Positions 16,187-25,221 of a DNA stretch of 40,632 bases are shown piece by piece; within the stretch, counting starts at the first letter, position 1, and every line of letters begins with the position of its first letter. The notes under the pieces are model-generated. The model was not told the origin of the DNA, made no database searches, and saw only the letters and a list, made by a program, of their open reading frames with translations. The DNA is from an uncultured Pelagibacteraceae bacterium. GTDB taxonomy: Bacteria; Pseudomonadota; Alphaproteobacteria; Pelagibacterales; AG-422-B15. The position numbers and the translations under genes were made by a program. The DNA is taken from positions 1 through 40,632 of the forward strand of contig CACHYW010000008.1 in the NCBI GenBank assembly GCA_902584215.1, in the 5' to 3' direction.

Positions 16187-17203
16187 CTAAGATTTATAAA
16201 AAGAAGTTGTTAGCGCAATCTTTCCTGTAGCTTTGCGTGCGAGAATTGTTTCAAGAGCTTCTTGACCTCTTTCAAGTGGGAGAACTTCTGTAACAGGAGC
16301 TTTTAATTTACCCTCTTCATACCAACTCGTCAGCTGGTTCATATTATCCAAGTGATTTTGTGGCTCTAAAGCAGTAAATTGGCCCCAGAAGACACCTACA
16401 GCGGAACATCCCTTGATCAAATAAAGATTCATGGGAATCTTAGGTATATGGCCTGCAGCCCAACCAATAACTAAGAAACGTCCATTCCATGCAATACTCC
16501 TTAACGCAGGCTCAGTAAAATCAGCTCCAACAGGATCATAAATAACGTCTGGTCCTTTACCACCTGTTGCTTTAGAGATTTCACTTCTAAATTGTTTAAC
16601 TTGATCACGGTCTGTTAAATCATAACCACCATAATTAATTACTTCATCAGCACCGTACTGTTTACACACTTCTAATTTTTCATCAGATGATGCAGCTGCT
16701 ACAACTTTGGCGCCAAGAGCTTTACCAATTTCAACGGCTGATATACCAACACCTCCAGCCGCTCCAAGAACCAATAACGTTTCACCTTCTTTGAGCTGGC
16801 CACGATTTTTTAGTGCATACTGTGATGTGCCATAAGTCAATGTAAAGCATGATGCCGTGGTAAAATCCATGCTGCTTGGCTTTTTATAAATTTGGGCAGC
16901 ACCGACGATCACTTGTTCTCTGAAGCCTCCAAAACCTGTCATGGCAACAACTTCATCACCAACTTTCCAATCTGTGATGCTTTCACCAACTGCACTGATG
17001 GTTCCTGATATTTCACCACCTGGTGAAAAAGGAAGAGGTGGTTTTACTTGATACTTATCTTGTATAATTAAGGTATCAGGAAAATTAACTCCAGCTGCAT
17101 GCACATCCACCAATATTTGACTTTTCTTTAATTCAGGAACTTCAACATCCTCATAAACCAATGAACTTGGAGGTCCGAATTCTTTACAAACAATTGCTTT
17201 CAT
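16187..17203 (-). CDS. Zinc-free MDR oxidoreductase (NADPH:quinone reductase family)
   Basis: A 338-residue medium-chain dehydrogenase/reductase. It has the GroES-like N domain (to about 125) and a Rossmann domain with GAAGGVG (147-153). The cysteines that bind structural zinc in alcohol dehydrogenases are absent, placing it with quinone or enoyl reductases that use NADPH. Family members annotated as NADPH:quinone oxidoreductase often have other unsaturated carbonyl substrates, and the true one cannot be read here. ATG at 17203. It is convergent with the pterin dehydratase (8-base gap) and divergent from the IalB-like gene (30 bases). Confidence 0.88.
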   Translation of the reverse strand: MKAIVCKEFGPPSSLVYEDVEVPELKKSQILVDVHAAGVNFPDTLIIQDKYQVKPPLPFSPGGEISGTISAVGESITDWKVGDEVVAMTGFGGFREQVIVGAAQIYKKPSSMDFTTASCFTLTYGTSQYALKNRGQLKEGETLLVLGAAGGVGISAVEIGKALGAKVVAAASSDEKLEVCKQYGADEVINYGGYDLTDRDQVKQFRSEISKATGGKGPDVIYDPVGADFTEPALRSIAWNGRFLVIGWAAGHIPKIPMNLYLIKGCSAVGVFWGQFTALEPQNHLDNMNQLTSWYEEGKLKAPVTEVLPLERGQEALETILARKATGKIALTTSFYKS

Positions 17204-17233
17204 AATTATGAATCTCGTTATAAATTACAGGCT

Positions 17234-17752
17234 ATGAAATTTATTAATTTTAAACTTATTCTATCAATATTACTGCTGAGTTCAATAAATGCTTTTGCAG
17301 TTATCGATGTTGTGCATCTTGGCTCTTTTGGTAAAAGTGGAGCATGGCAAGCGAAAGAATTTAAAGATGGTACATCTAAAATTTGTTACATCATTTCAAA
17401 ACCAATTGCGACCAATCCCTCAGGCCTAAATCGTGGTGAGCATGCTTTAATGATTACAAATTTTCAAGACGATGGGACCTCTCATGAAGCCAGTGTAGAT
17501 ACAGGGTTCACCTTTAAACCTAAAAGCATGGTTGAAGTCAGCATCAATAACAGCAACTACAAATTTTTCACGGTTGAATCAAGAGCCTGGCTGGCAGACG
17601 GCGAAAATGATAAGAAGCTCATAAAAGATATGAAGAACGGAGCACGCGTCAAAGTGAAGAGTATCTCAAGTAGAGGGACCAAAATAACAGATACATATTC
17701 ACTCATTGGATTTACAAAAGCATTAGCGGCGATCGACGAAGCCTGCTCATAA
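17234..17752 (+). CDS. Invasion-associated locus B (IalB) family exported protein
   Basis: A 172-residue protein with a signal peptide (1-22, ending AFA) and a mature domain matching the IalB family: an early Cys in KICYII (C51), PFKPGS-like FKPKSMVEVSI, a VESRAWL strand, the RGTKITDTYSL segment, and a final Cys (C171) that could pair with C51. IalB in Bartonella is linked to red-cell invasion, but free-living Alphaproteobacteria carry many copies, typically just before rlmN as here, so an envelope role is more likely. It ends 6 bases before rlmN and is probably cotranscribed with it. Confidence 0.85.
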   Translation: MKFINFKLILSILLLSSINAFAVIDVVHLGSFGKSGAWQAKEFKDGTSKICYIISKPIATNPSGLNRGEHALMITNFQDDGTSHEASVDTGFTFKPKSMVEVSINNSNYKFFTVESRAWLADGENDKKLIKDMKNGARVKVKSISSRGTKITDTYSLIGFTKALAAIDEACS

Positions 17753-17758
17753 AACATC

Positions 17759-18856
17759 ATGACAGATGCAAAATCAGACTTAATTGGACTAAGTCAATCG
17801 GAGATATATGAGTCTTTGATCGCAAATAATCTCATCGAAGCAAAAGATAAATTTCGTGCTAAACAAATATGGCACTGGCTTTATAATAAAGGTGAGACTG
17901 ATTTTGGGAAAATGAGTTCGATCTCTAAAGAATTAAGATCGGCGCTTCCTCAATTTTATAAAATTAAAAGGCCAACAATACAAACGCATGAAAAATCTAT
18001 TGATGGAACACAAAAATGGTTATTCAAACTCCATGATGGAAATCTCATAGAAACAGTTTTTATTCCTGAGGACAATCGAGGAACACTGTGTGTGTCATCA
18101 CAAGTAGGCTGTACACTAAATTGTACATTTTGCTATACTGGAACACAAAAGTTAGTACGTAATTTAACAAGTGAGGAAATTGTTTCACAATTACTGGTAG
18201 CTAAGGATGAATTATCTGATTGGTCAAATAAACATGGGAGAAAGATTTCAAATGTTGTTTTTATGGGTATGGGAGAGCCTCTCTATAATTATAATAATGT
18301 CAAACAAGCTGCAGAAATTATGGGCGATAAGGAAGGAATTCAATTATCAACAAAGAGAATTACGCTGAGTACATCAGGCATAGTCCCTGAAATAATGAAA
18401 TGGGGAGCAGAGGTGGATTCAAGACTTGCTATATCGTTGCATGCAACAAACGATGCATTACGCAATGAGATCGTACCGATTAATAAAAAATTTCCCTTAA
18501 AAGAATTGATTAAATCTTGCAGAGAATATCCAAGAGCTAAAAATGCAAAACGCATCACGTTCGAGTATGTCATGCTCAAAGGTGTCAATGACGGCGTGGC
18601 CGATGCACGTAAACTAGTTAAATTAATTTCAGGAATTCCAGCAAAAATTAATCTTATTCCCTTTAACCCGTGGCCTAATTCACCCTATGAATGCTCTGAT
18701 AAAGAGCAAATTAAGAAATTTAGTGACATCATTAAAAATGCAGGTTATGCAAGCCCTGTTAGAAAAACAAGAGGACAAGATATTATGGCTGCATGCGGTC
18801 AACTCAGGTCCTCAAGCATAAAAGTAAGAAAAAGTGAACTAAGAAATCATGGATAA
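17759..18856 (+). CDS. rlmN: Dual-specificity 23S rRNA/tRNA adenine-C2 methyltransferase RlmN
   Basis: Radical-SAM enzyme that methylates C2 of A2503 in 23S rRNA and A37 in some tRNAs. The cluster motif is CTLNCTFC (C118, C122, C125), and the methyl-carrying Cys is C346 in MAACGQLR; the GMGEPL motif (170-175) is intact. The 365 residues are full length. ATG at 17759. The stop overlaps the argG start by 8 bases, an alphaproteobacterial IalB-rlmN arrangement with argG added behind. Confidence 0.96.
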   Translation: MTDAKSDLIGLSQSEIYESLIANNLIEAKDKFRAKQIWHWLYNKGETDFGKMSSISKELRSALPQFYKIKRPTIQTHEKSIDGTQKWLFKLHDGNLIETVFIPEDNRGTLCVSSQVGCTLNCTFCYTGTQKLVRNLTSEEIVSQLLVAKDELSDWSNKHGRKISNVVFMGMGEPLYNYNNVKQAAEIMGDKEGIQLSTKRITLSTSGIVPEIMKWGAEVDSRLAISLHATNDALRNEIVPINKKFPLKELIKSCREYPRAKNAKRITFEYVMLKGVNDGVADARKLVKLISGIPAKINLIPFNPWPNSPYECSDKEQIKKFSDIIKNAGYASPVRKTRGQDIMAACGQLRSSSIKVRKSELRNHG

Positions 18857-20042
18857 AGTAAATAAAGTTGTTCTTGCTTACTCAGGTGGGCTCGATACAT
18901 CCGTTATATTAAGATGGCTTAAAGAAACATACTCGTGCGAGGTGGTAACATTTACCGCAAACTTAGGCCAAGATGAAGATTATAATTTGGTTGAGAAAAA
19001 AGCAACTCAGCAAGGAGTTAAAGAAATATTCATTGAGGATCTTAAAGAAGAATTTGTTCGTGATTACGTATTCCCAATGTTTAGAGCTAATCCACTTTAT
19101 GAAGGCTACTATCTTTTAGGCACATCTATCGCAAGACCTTTAATTGCACAAAAACAAATTGAAATTGCAAACAAAGTGGGAGCAGACGCCGTTTCACATG
19201 GTGCAACAGGCAAAGGCAACGATCAAATAAGATTTGAGTTAGGTTATTATTATCATAAACCGGATATTAAAATTATCAGTCCATGGAGAGAATGGGATCT
19301 TACATCTCGAACATCTTTAGTTGAGTATGCAGATCAACACGGTATTGAAATTGCTAAAGATAAAAGAGGTGAACAACCTTTCAGTATTGATGAAAATATT
19401 TTACATTCATCTGCTGAGGGAAAAGTCCTTGAAGACCCCTGGGAAGAAGCTCCTGATTATGTATATACAAGATCTGTATCACCAGAGAATGCTCCCGATA
19501 CCCCAGAAGAGATCACCATAGAATTTAAACAAGGTGATGCCTGCGCTTTAAACGGACAAAGTATGACACCCTTTGATTTGTTGAAAGCGTTAAATCAGAT
19601 GGGTGGGAAACATGGCATCGGAAGAGTCGATTTGGTTGAAAACAGGTTCATTGGCATGAAATCTAGGGGCATATACGAAACACCTGGTGGAACGATCCTT
19701 TATCATGCTCATAGAGCCATAGAGAGCATCACATTAGACAAGGAAGCAGCTCATATGAAGGATGAACTGTCTCCTAAGTATGCAGAATTAGTCTACAACG
19801 GCTACTGGTTTTCACCAGAGAGAGAAATGATGCAATCCATGATTGATAAATCTCAAGAAAATGTAGAAGGCAAAGTCAGACTAAAACTCTACAAAGGCAA
19901 TACCATGATTACAGGTCGTGAGAGTTCAATGAGCTTATACAATCCTAATCTAGCAACTTTTGAGTCAGATAATATTTATTCTCAAAAAGATGCTGAGGGC
20001 TTCATCAAACTGAATGCCTTGAGGTTAAGGGAAAAAAAATGA
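18849..20042 (+). CDS. argG: Argininosuccinate synthase
   Basis: ATP-dependent enzyme of arginine synthesis joining citrulline and aspartate. The 397 residues begin with the PP-loop SGGLDTS (12-18) and contain the family segments [13 protein letters not shown] and SPWREWDL; length is standard for the type I enzyme. The ATG at 18849 lies 8 bases inside rlmN, so expression is tied to that gene. Downstream 47 bases to the folD end (20043-20089) hold no gene and no clear terminator. argH is not in the window. Confidence 0.96.
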   Translation: MDKVNKVVLAYSGGLDTSVILRWLKETYSCEVVTFTANLGQDEDYNLVEKKATQQGVKEIFIEDLKEEFVRDYVFPMFRANPLYEGYYLLGTSIARPLIAQKQIEIANKVGADAVSHGATGKGNDQIRFELGYYYHKPDIKIISPWREWDLTSRTSLVEYADQHGIEIAKDKRGEQPFSIDENILHSSAEGKVLEDPWEEAPDYVYTRSVSPENAPDTPEEITIEFKQGDACALNGQSMTPFDLLKALNQMGGKHGIGRVDLVENRFIGMKSRGIYETPGGTILYHAHRAIESITLDKEAAHMKDELSPKYAELVYNGYWFSPEREMMQSMIDKSQENVEGKVRLKLYKGNTMITGRESSMSLYNPNLATFESDNIYSQKDAEGFIKLNALRLREKK

Positions 20043-20089
20043 AAAGGTTCAGAATAAATAATGAAGGTTTGCACAGAAAAAGAAGGCTC

Positions 20090-20977
20090 TTAATTTTGCT
20101 GTCTGATAGCGGCATCAACAGTATTTTTTAACAAACACGCGATTGTCATAGGTCCAACACCTCCTGGTACAGGGGTAATTGCTGAAGCAACACTTAATAC
20201 TTCATCAAAATCAACATCACCAACGAGTTTTGTTTTGCCTGGACTTTCCGGATGATCAACGCGATTGATGCCAACATCAATAACGATCGCACCTTCTTTA
20301 ATCCAATCTTTTTTAACCATCAGTGGTCTGCCCACCGCTGCAACAACAATATCTGCTTGCCTGGTAAGTTCTTCAATATTTCTTGTCTTCGAATGCACAA
20401 TAGTCACGGTGCAAGACTCCTCTAAAAGCAATTGCGCCATAGGTTTCCCAACGATATTGGATCTGCCAATAATAACAGCATGCATCCCTTTTAGATCAGC
20501 AACAGATCTTTTTAACATCAAATAACAGCCAAGAGGAGTACACGGAGTAAATGTTTTATTTAAAAGTTCACCACCAATTGAGTTTCTGCCAACGTTTACT
20601 GCATGAAATCCATCTGCATCTTTAATAGGATCAATTGAATCGATAATTGCTCTTGAGTCTATATGTGATGGCAGCGGTAATTGAACCAATATGCCATTCA
20701 CTTTTTCGTCTTTATTTAGATCATCAATAAGCTTTAATAAGTCAGCCTCAGCAACGCTGGCATCTAAAAAATGATCTTCTACATCCATACCAATTTCTTT
20801 AGCCATTTTTGTTTTCGTCTTTACATAAACTTGACTGGCTGGATCTTCACCAACCAAAACAACTGCAAGGGTTGGAACTTTGTTATAATCTTTTTTAAAA
20901 GCCTCTACTTTTACTGCAGTTTCTGCACGCAAATCAGATGCAATTTTTTTCCCATCAATTAATTTATTTTCATCCAT
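20090..20977 (-). CDS. folD: Bifunctional methylenetetrahydrofolate dehydrogenase/cyclohydrolase
   Basis: Interconverts 5,10-methylene- and 10-formyl-tetrahydrofolate, feeding purH and formylation. The 295 residues carry YVKTK with Y51 and catalytic K55, the GILVQLPLP segment, the NADP site GRSNIVGKP and the C-terminal [10 protein letters not shown]. It is 3 bases after yggT; yggT upstream of folD is a recurring alphaproteobacterial order. It is the last gene of the minus-strand run that begins at 23888. Confidence 0.96.
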   Translation of the reverse strand: MDENKLIDGKKIASDLRAETAVKVEAFKKDYNKVPTLAVVLVGEDPASQVYVKTKTKMAKEIGMDVEDHFLDASVAEADLLKLIDDLNKDEKVNGILVQLPLPSHIDSRAIIDSIDPIKDADGFHAVNVGRNSIGGELLNKTFTPCTPLGCYLMLKRSVADLKGMHAVIIGRSNIVGKPMAQLLLEESCTVTIVHSKTRNIEELTRQADIVVAAVGRPLMVKKDWIKEGAIVIDVGINRVDHPESPGKTKLVGDVDFDEVLSVASAITPVPGGVGPMTIACLLKNTVDAAIRQQN

Positions 20978-20980
20978 GAA

Positions 20981-21274
20981 TTACAGCGCAATAGTCATAT
21001 AAAAATATTCAAAAAGTAGATTTCTAATAAAATACAAAATCAAAATCAATACTACTGGAGATATATCAATTCCACTGAGATTCGGCAGAAAGTTTCTTAT
21101 AGGGTTAAGCAGTGGATCGGTTAACCTTTTTGTCCCATAATAAACAGCAATAATAATTCTATTCTGTGTATTGAAGATATTCATAGCAATCAACCAGCTA
21201 AAAATGACATTGATGATCAATACCCACGTATAAAGATTGATAACTTGATCAAAGAGAATGATGAGTGAATTCAT
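20981..21274 (-). CDS. YggT family membrane protein
   Basis: A 97-residue inner-membrane protein of the YggT family, with two hydrophobic hairpins (about 3-28 and 66-92) and the conserved LTDPLLNPIRNFLPNLSGIDISP region between them. Family members have been linked to osmotic tolerance and to cell division or shape, but the mechanism is unknown. ATG at 21274 overlaps the amidotransferase stop by 4 bases; folD follows after 3 bases. Confidence 0.88.
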   Translation of the reverse strand: MNSLIILFDQVINLYTWVLIINVIFSWLIAMNIFNTQNRIIIAVYYGTKRLTDPLLNPIRNFLPNLSGIDISPVVLILILYFIRNLLFEYFYMTIAL

Positions 21275-21969
21275 GTATTAATATCTTTCAATAAGTAGTT
21301 ATCTAAAAAAGAGTCTAACCATAAATTTATTTTTTTACCATGTTTAAGTCGATGAGTAAGTTGTTCACGTCGATTTTGTGCACCTTTTTCTTTTAACATA
21401 TAACCAGCATAATATAACCAACGAAGATGCATCTTTAAATTAACCTCAGGATGAAATTGAATAGCTAAAGCATTATTATATCGGAATGCCTGTTCCCTAA
21501 ATAGATCGCCATTAGCTAGGATTTCACATGACTTGGGCACAGTAAAACCTTCTCGGTGCCACTGGAAAAACTTTTTCTGACTTTGGAACATTTTATGGCC
21601 ATCTCCTGTAGGATTGATATCAAAAAAACCAATTTCAAGTGTAAGATCATGAGATTTTTGAACTGACCCACCAAGGTTCTTCGCCAACATTTGAGCGCCT
21701 AAACATATTCCAAGAAACGGCTTATTAGACTCTAACACTTTAGAAATCCAGTCTATCTCGTATTTTATATAATCGAGATCATCATTAACACTTGGCGGAC
21801 CACCATAGATGACCGCTAAATCATGCTTATCCATATTTTCTGGAAGTTTCTCACCCATCACTGGCCTTCTGACATCCAATGTATAGCCACGCTTTCTTAA
21901 TTTAATGCCAACATCACCCGTGCTTGATCTTGGTTGATGAACAACCATTAATGCAGTTTTTTTATTCAT
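21271..21969 (-). CDS. Class I glutamine amidotransferase family protein
   Basis: A 232-residue cytosolic protein with the class I GATase fold. The catalytic triad is complete: C89 in GICLGAQ, and H173/E175 in QFHPE; the oxyanion strand YGGPPS precedes. Stand-alone enzymes of this type act as hydrolases such as gamma-glutamyl hydrolases or as GMP-synthase-like amidotransferases; no synthase partner is next to it, so substrate is unknown. The C-terminal 50 residues are basic and helical. It lies between an SDR (16-base gap) and yggT (4-base overlap). Confidence 0.88.
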   Translation of the reverse strand: MNKKTALMVVHQPRSSTGDVGIKLRKRGYTLDVRRPVMGEKLPENMDKHDLAVIYGGPPSVNDDLDYIKYEIDWISKVLESNKPFLGICLGAQMLAKNLGGSVQKSHDLTLEIGFFDINPTGDGHKMFQSQKKFFQWHREGFTVPKSCEILANGDLFREQAFRYNNALAIQFHPEVNLKMHLRWLYYAGYMLKEKGAQNRREQLTHRLKHGKKINLWLDSFLDNYLLKDINT

Positions 21970-21985
21970 AGCTCAAGCTATGAAA

Positions 21986-22756
21986 CTACATCGCGCTTAA
22001 GCCGCCATCAAGAACAATTTCTGTCCCAGTCATAAATTTGGATTCATCAGATGCTAGATATAAAATGGCATACGATACATCGTCTGTATCGCCAATTTTA
22101 TTCATAGGAATTTGTCTAGCTAATTTGGCAACTGCTTCATCTGCGCCAAAAGCCTGCTTAATAGGATCTAGAATAGGTGTATTCACAAATGCTGGGTGAA
22201 CAGAATTGCAGCGAACTTCAAATCCTTTTTTTGCACAAAACAGAGCCACTGATTTAGAGAGAAGACGAACACCTGCTTTTGAAGAATTATAAGCAGCAGT
22301 ATTCCATCCTGCAACTATACCTGAAATGGATGAGATATTAATAATTGAGCCATGTCCATACTTGCCCATAACTGGAACAGCATATTTACATCCAAGAAAA
22401 ACACTATCAAGATTCACTTGATGTACTTTTTTCCATATATCAAAATCAGTTGATACAACGTCAGCACCAAGACTAATACCTGCACTGTTAACTAAAATAT
22501 TGATTTTACCATGATCAATCTCAGTTTTATTGATTATGTCAATCCAAGACTCTTCTTGGGTGACGTCATGAAATATAGCTTGAAATTGTGACTTACTGAA
22601 ATCACTTAAGCGCTCCGACATTGAGTCTAATACTTCTTGATTTACATCAGTAAGTATAACCTTTGCACCCTCCTCAAGAAGTTTACGTGCCGCAGCAAAT
22701 CCAAGTCCAGAAGCTGCACCTGTAATAATTGCAACTTTGTCTTTTACCCTTCCCAT
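21986..22756 (-). CDS. Classical SDR family oxidoreductase
   Basis: A 256-residue classical short-chain dehydrogenase: TGAASGLG (12-19) for NAD(P), D37 after the second strand suggesting NAD preference, NSAG (90-93), catalytic S143, Y156 and K160 in AAYNSSKAG, and the C-terminal TGTEIVLDGGL. It resembles alcohol or hydroxysteroid dehydrogenases of the glucose-1-dehydrogenase-like group. It begins one base after the YCF48-like gene ends, so it is probably cotranscribed with it, which could link it to the DUF1302/DUF1329 locus. Substrate is unknown. Confidence 0.92.
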   Translation of the reverse strand: MGRVKDKVAIITGAASGLGFAAARKLLEEGAKVILTDVNQEVLDSMSERLSDFSKSQFQAIFHDVTQEESWIDIINKTEIDHGKINILVNSAGISLGADVVSTDFDIWKKVHQVNLDSVFLGCKYAVPVMGKYGHGSIINISSISGIVAGWNTAAYNSSKAGVRLLSKSVALFCAKKGFEVRCNSVHPAFVNTPILDPIKQAFGADEAVAKLARQIPMNKIGDTDDVSYAILYLASDESKFMTGTEIVLDGGLSAM

Positions 22757-22757
22757 C

Positions 22758-23888
22758 TTATCCTAAATCAACAGTAAAATAACTATCCTGCGAATTTGAT
22801 TTATCTGATGTAAAATTTTCATAACATTCAGACATACTGTGCTTTCTAAATCCATTTTCTCCAGCTAATAAAAACTCATCACTACCTAAATATACAATTG
22901 ATGTATTACTCAAGCGATCAGATCTAACGCAAGTTTCAATATTTTTTTTTCTGAATAAATCAACTACTGTGACAGAGCCCCCGTTGCCGCTTATGGCTAT
23001 GCGTCCATCATTCAAAATAATTGCATTAGTTAAACTATTTTTTGAACCAATATATAGTCTTTCAAAAGCAAGGGTTTTACATTCTCCAGAAAAAATTCCA
23101 CTTTCATAACAAGCAAGTGTTGTAATTTTATCATCGGGTATAACATCATCAGGTCCATAATCGTTAATTAATGTGAGGTTACCAGACATACCTAATAAAA
23201 GTGACTGTCCCTCATCTACCTTTATACCAGCCCAATAAGAACCTTCGTAACCAGTTTCCACAGAAAGCCAACTAAGACCCCTGTCATCAGAAAGGTAATA
23301 TTTCCCCAACTCTCCTACAGCATAAGCTTCATTCATTGCAGACTTTCTCCATGCTTGGGAATCAGCATAAGCAAAGTTTAAATGGGGTTGAAATTCATCA
23401 TCATCTACAAATAAATAACCCCAGCTTTTACCCCCATCAGATGTTCTTAATGATAGTGCAAAAGCACCTAACGCAATACCATCATTTTCATCAAACATAT
23501 GAATTGATAACAATGGTGCGTCCCAATCAATATCTTCATATTGTTTAACCCATGTTTTGCCATAATCATTTGAGTGGAGAATAACAGCATCGTGACCAAC
23601 GACCCAACATGATTTTTTTGTGGGACAGCTAAGGTCTGTAATTGTACTGGTGTAAGGAACACTTTCAGCCTGTATCCAAGTCTCACCAAAATCGTCTGAG
23701 TAAACAATTATTCCATGCTCCCCAGCAGCATAGATTCGATCATCAACTTTTTCCATCGCATTCATTAGTGATTTTGATGCAAGAGCAGATTGAGCAGCAT
23801 ATCCGGACTTATAGTTAAAGTTGGAAGATGAAACTGTGGATACAGTTATAAAAAAAATCGCACCTAACGCTGTAAGAATTCTAACCAT
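22758..23888 (-). CDS. YCF48/BNR-repeat exported protein
   Basis: A 376-residue exported protein with a signal peptide (about 1-21). It has beta-propeller repeats of the photosystem-assembly YCF48/BNR type; three clear copies end SDDFGETW, SNDYGKTW and SDDRGLSW, and fainter ones follow. In bacteria without photosystems these proteins are commonly encoded beside DUF1302 and DUF1329 proteins and an MMPL transporter, as a likely periplasmic partner. The first two are present here; the transporter is not. The ATG at 23888 lies just 18 bases beyond a terminator hairpin and no ribosome-binding site is obvious, so its expression may be low relative to the genes before it. Confidence 0.85.
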   Translation of the reverse strand: MVRILTALGAIFFITVSTVSSSNFNYKSGYAAQSALASKSLMNAMEKVDDRIYAAGEHGIIVYSDDFGETWIQAESVPYTSTITDLSCPTKKSCWVVGHDAVILHSNDYGKTWVKQYEDIDWDAPLLSIHMFDENDGIALGAFALSLRTSDGGKSWGYLFVDDDEFQPHLNFAYADSQAWRKSAMNEAYAVGELGKYYLSDDRGLSWLSVETGYEGSYWAGIKVDEGQSLLLGMSGNLTLINDYGPDDVIPDDKITTLACYESGIFSGECKTLAFERLYIGSKNSLTNAIILNDGRIAISGNGGSVTVVDLFRKKNIETCVRSDRLSNTSIVYLGSDEFLLAGENGFRKHSMSECYENFTSDKSNSQDSYFTVDLG

Positions 23889-23906
23889 AAGTTTTTGTTA
23901 AAAAAT

Positions 23907-23939
23907 AAAACCCGACTTAATAAATTCAAGCCGGGTTTT
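23907..23939 (-). terminator. Rho-independent terminator after the DUF1329 gene
   Basis: A 12-base stem (arms 23907-23918 and 23928-23939) with a 9-base loop and one G-T/A-C wobble position; the GC core is CCCGRCTT. On the minus strand it is followed by ATTTTTT. It lies 31 bases past the DUF1329 stop and 18 bases before the YCF48-like start. Because the stem is AT-flanked, it may also work weakly on the plus strand, but no plus-strand gene ends there. Confidence 0.85.
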
Positions 23940-23970
23940 AAATTAAAATTAATTGATGGTAAAGTGTTTA

Positions 23971-25203
23971 TTACCTTGCGTAACGTCTCAAGCCATCAGG
24001 TGTATAGAAGCTAACAGCTTTTTCCTCACCGTTAAAAATCGGTGCAGATGGTTGAATGGCAGGTCCCATTAGGTTTCCACCTGAATACGTTCGAGTTGCA
24101 AAGTCAAATGTATATTCACCTTGAACATTACATATATCATCCGACAACATGCCTGTTCCGCCTAAATTACCGGCCACATGTGTTTGCATATACGTACGCA
24201 TTAGATCTTGATTTCCATCAAACATATCTTGATACACTAGAAGACCTGGTTGACCATCTAAAAAATAAAAAGTTCTAGACTCATAGAGGTGTCTTTGTCC
24301 TGGGCGCAGTTGTGCGTGAACAATGTGAACATCTTTTTCTTCAAATCTTACATAGCTTGGGTCTAAGTGAAATGGAGTATGTGTATCAGCAATTGTATTA
24401 TTAGCTAATGCATCATTCGCAAAAGGAACGATCATACTTTGCTTACCTTCGTAAGACCAATCATACCTATCTTGCGCACCATTAAATCCACCAAACTGGT
24501 CAACTGTAACGATACCGCCACCTGCTGTTGTTAATGTATCGTAAGAAATGTTAGGCGCTCTACGAACTCGTCTTGTTGCTGGATTGTACTGCCACGCTTT
24601 TCTTGGTTGCATATAACTGTCAATAAAGTCATGAACGAGAGTAACTGTACCTGCACTTCTAGGTGGGCCTAAGTTTTTCTGCATGAACAAGGCAAATAAA
24701 TTCTTGTCAGCATACATTGTTTTTGTTCTTGGATTTGTTGGGAAAGAAATTGACGTTTCTTGTTGTCCCAAAGTAATAGAACCATCAGGCTTCACGTTTG
24801 TAGAAGATTGAACTCTTTCAATTGCACTAATCTCCCCAGCATACATACGATAATTCCAAACAAAGTGTTGAGCTTGACTTGGATCAGGGAAAGGTGTCTG
24901 ACCAAAGTTTGGTACCTCAATACCTTCATTGTCGTTTACCATAGTGCCGTTTGATTGGGTGATAGCTGCAATATCAGGATCAGTTGCACAGCTTGGACTA
25001 TCCTCATATACATCAATTCTGTATGAGTCAGGATATTGAGCAAACATATTCATTTGTCCTGGATTTAGCATGGTAGCATACTCAGCAACATTTGCAGATG
25101 TTATTGAGTATTTAACGTGTCCATCAGCAGATGCAGACGATACTGAAAGTGCCAACACAGACGTTAGTGTTATTATTATTTTTTTAATGTTCATTTTATA
25201 CAT
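23971..25203 (-). CDS. DUF1329 family exported protein
   Basis: A 410-residue protein with a signal peptide (1-26, ASA before DG). The mature part matches DUF1329, a family with a LolA-like outer-membrane lipoprotein-sorting fold in predictions: recognised segments are SSTNVKPDG, the region KAWQYNPATRRVRRAPNISYD, and YLDGQPGLLVYQDMFD. Start at 25203 is fixed by AAGGGAAGG at 25211-25219, 7 bases upstream; a second ATG three codons in is too far from it. It follows the DUF1302 gene by 18 bases and ends at a terminator. The partnership points to handling of a hydrophobic compound at the outer membrane; the compound is unknown. Confidence 0.88.
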   Translation of the reverse strand: MYKMNIKKIIITLTSVLALSVSSASADGHVKYSITSANVAEYATMLNPGQMNMFAQYPDSYRIDVYEDSPSCATDPDIAAITQSNGTMVNDNEGIEVPNFGQTPFPDPSQAQHFVWNYRMYAGEISAIERVQSSTNVKPDGSITLGQQETSISFPTNPRTKTMYADKNLFALFMQKNLGPPRSAGTVTLVHDFIDSYMQPRKAWQYNPATRRVRRAPNISYDTLTTAGGGIVTVDQFGGFNGAQDRYDWSYEGKQSMIVPFANDALANNTIADTHTPFHLDPSYVRFEEKDVHIVHAQLRPGQRHLYESRTFYFLDGQPGLLVYQDMFDGNQDLMRTYMQTHVAGNLGGTGMLSDDICNVQGEYTFDFATRTYSGGNLMGPAIQPSAPIFNGEEKAVSFYTPDGLRRYAR

Positions 25204-25221
25204 TATTTTACCTTCCCTTAA

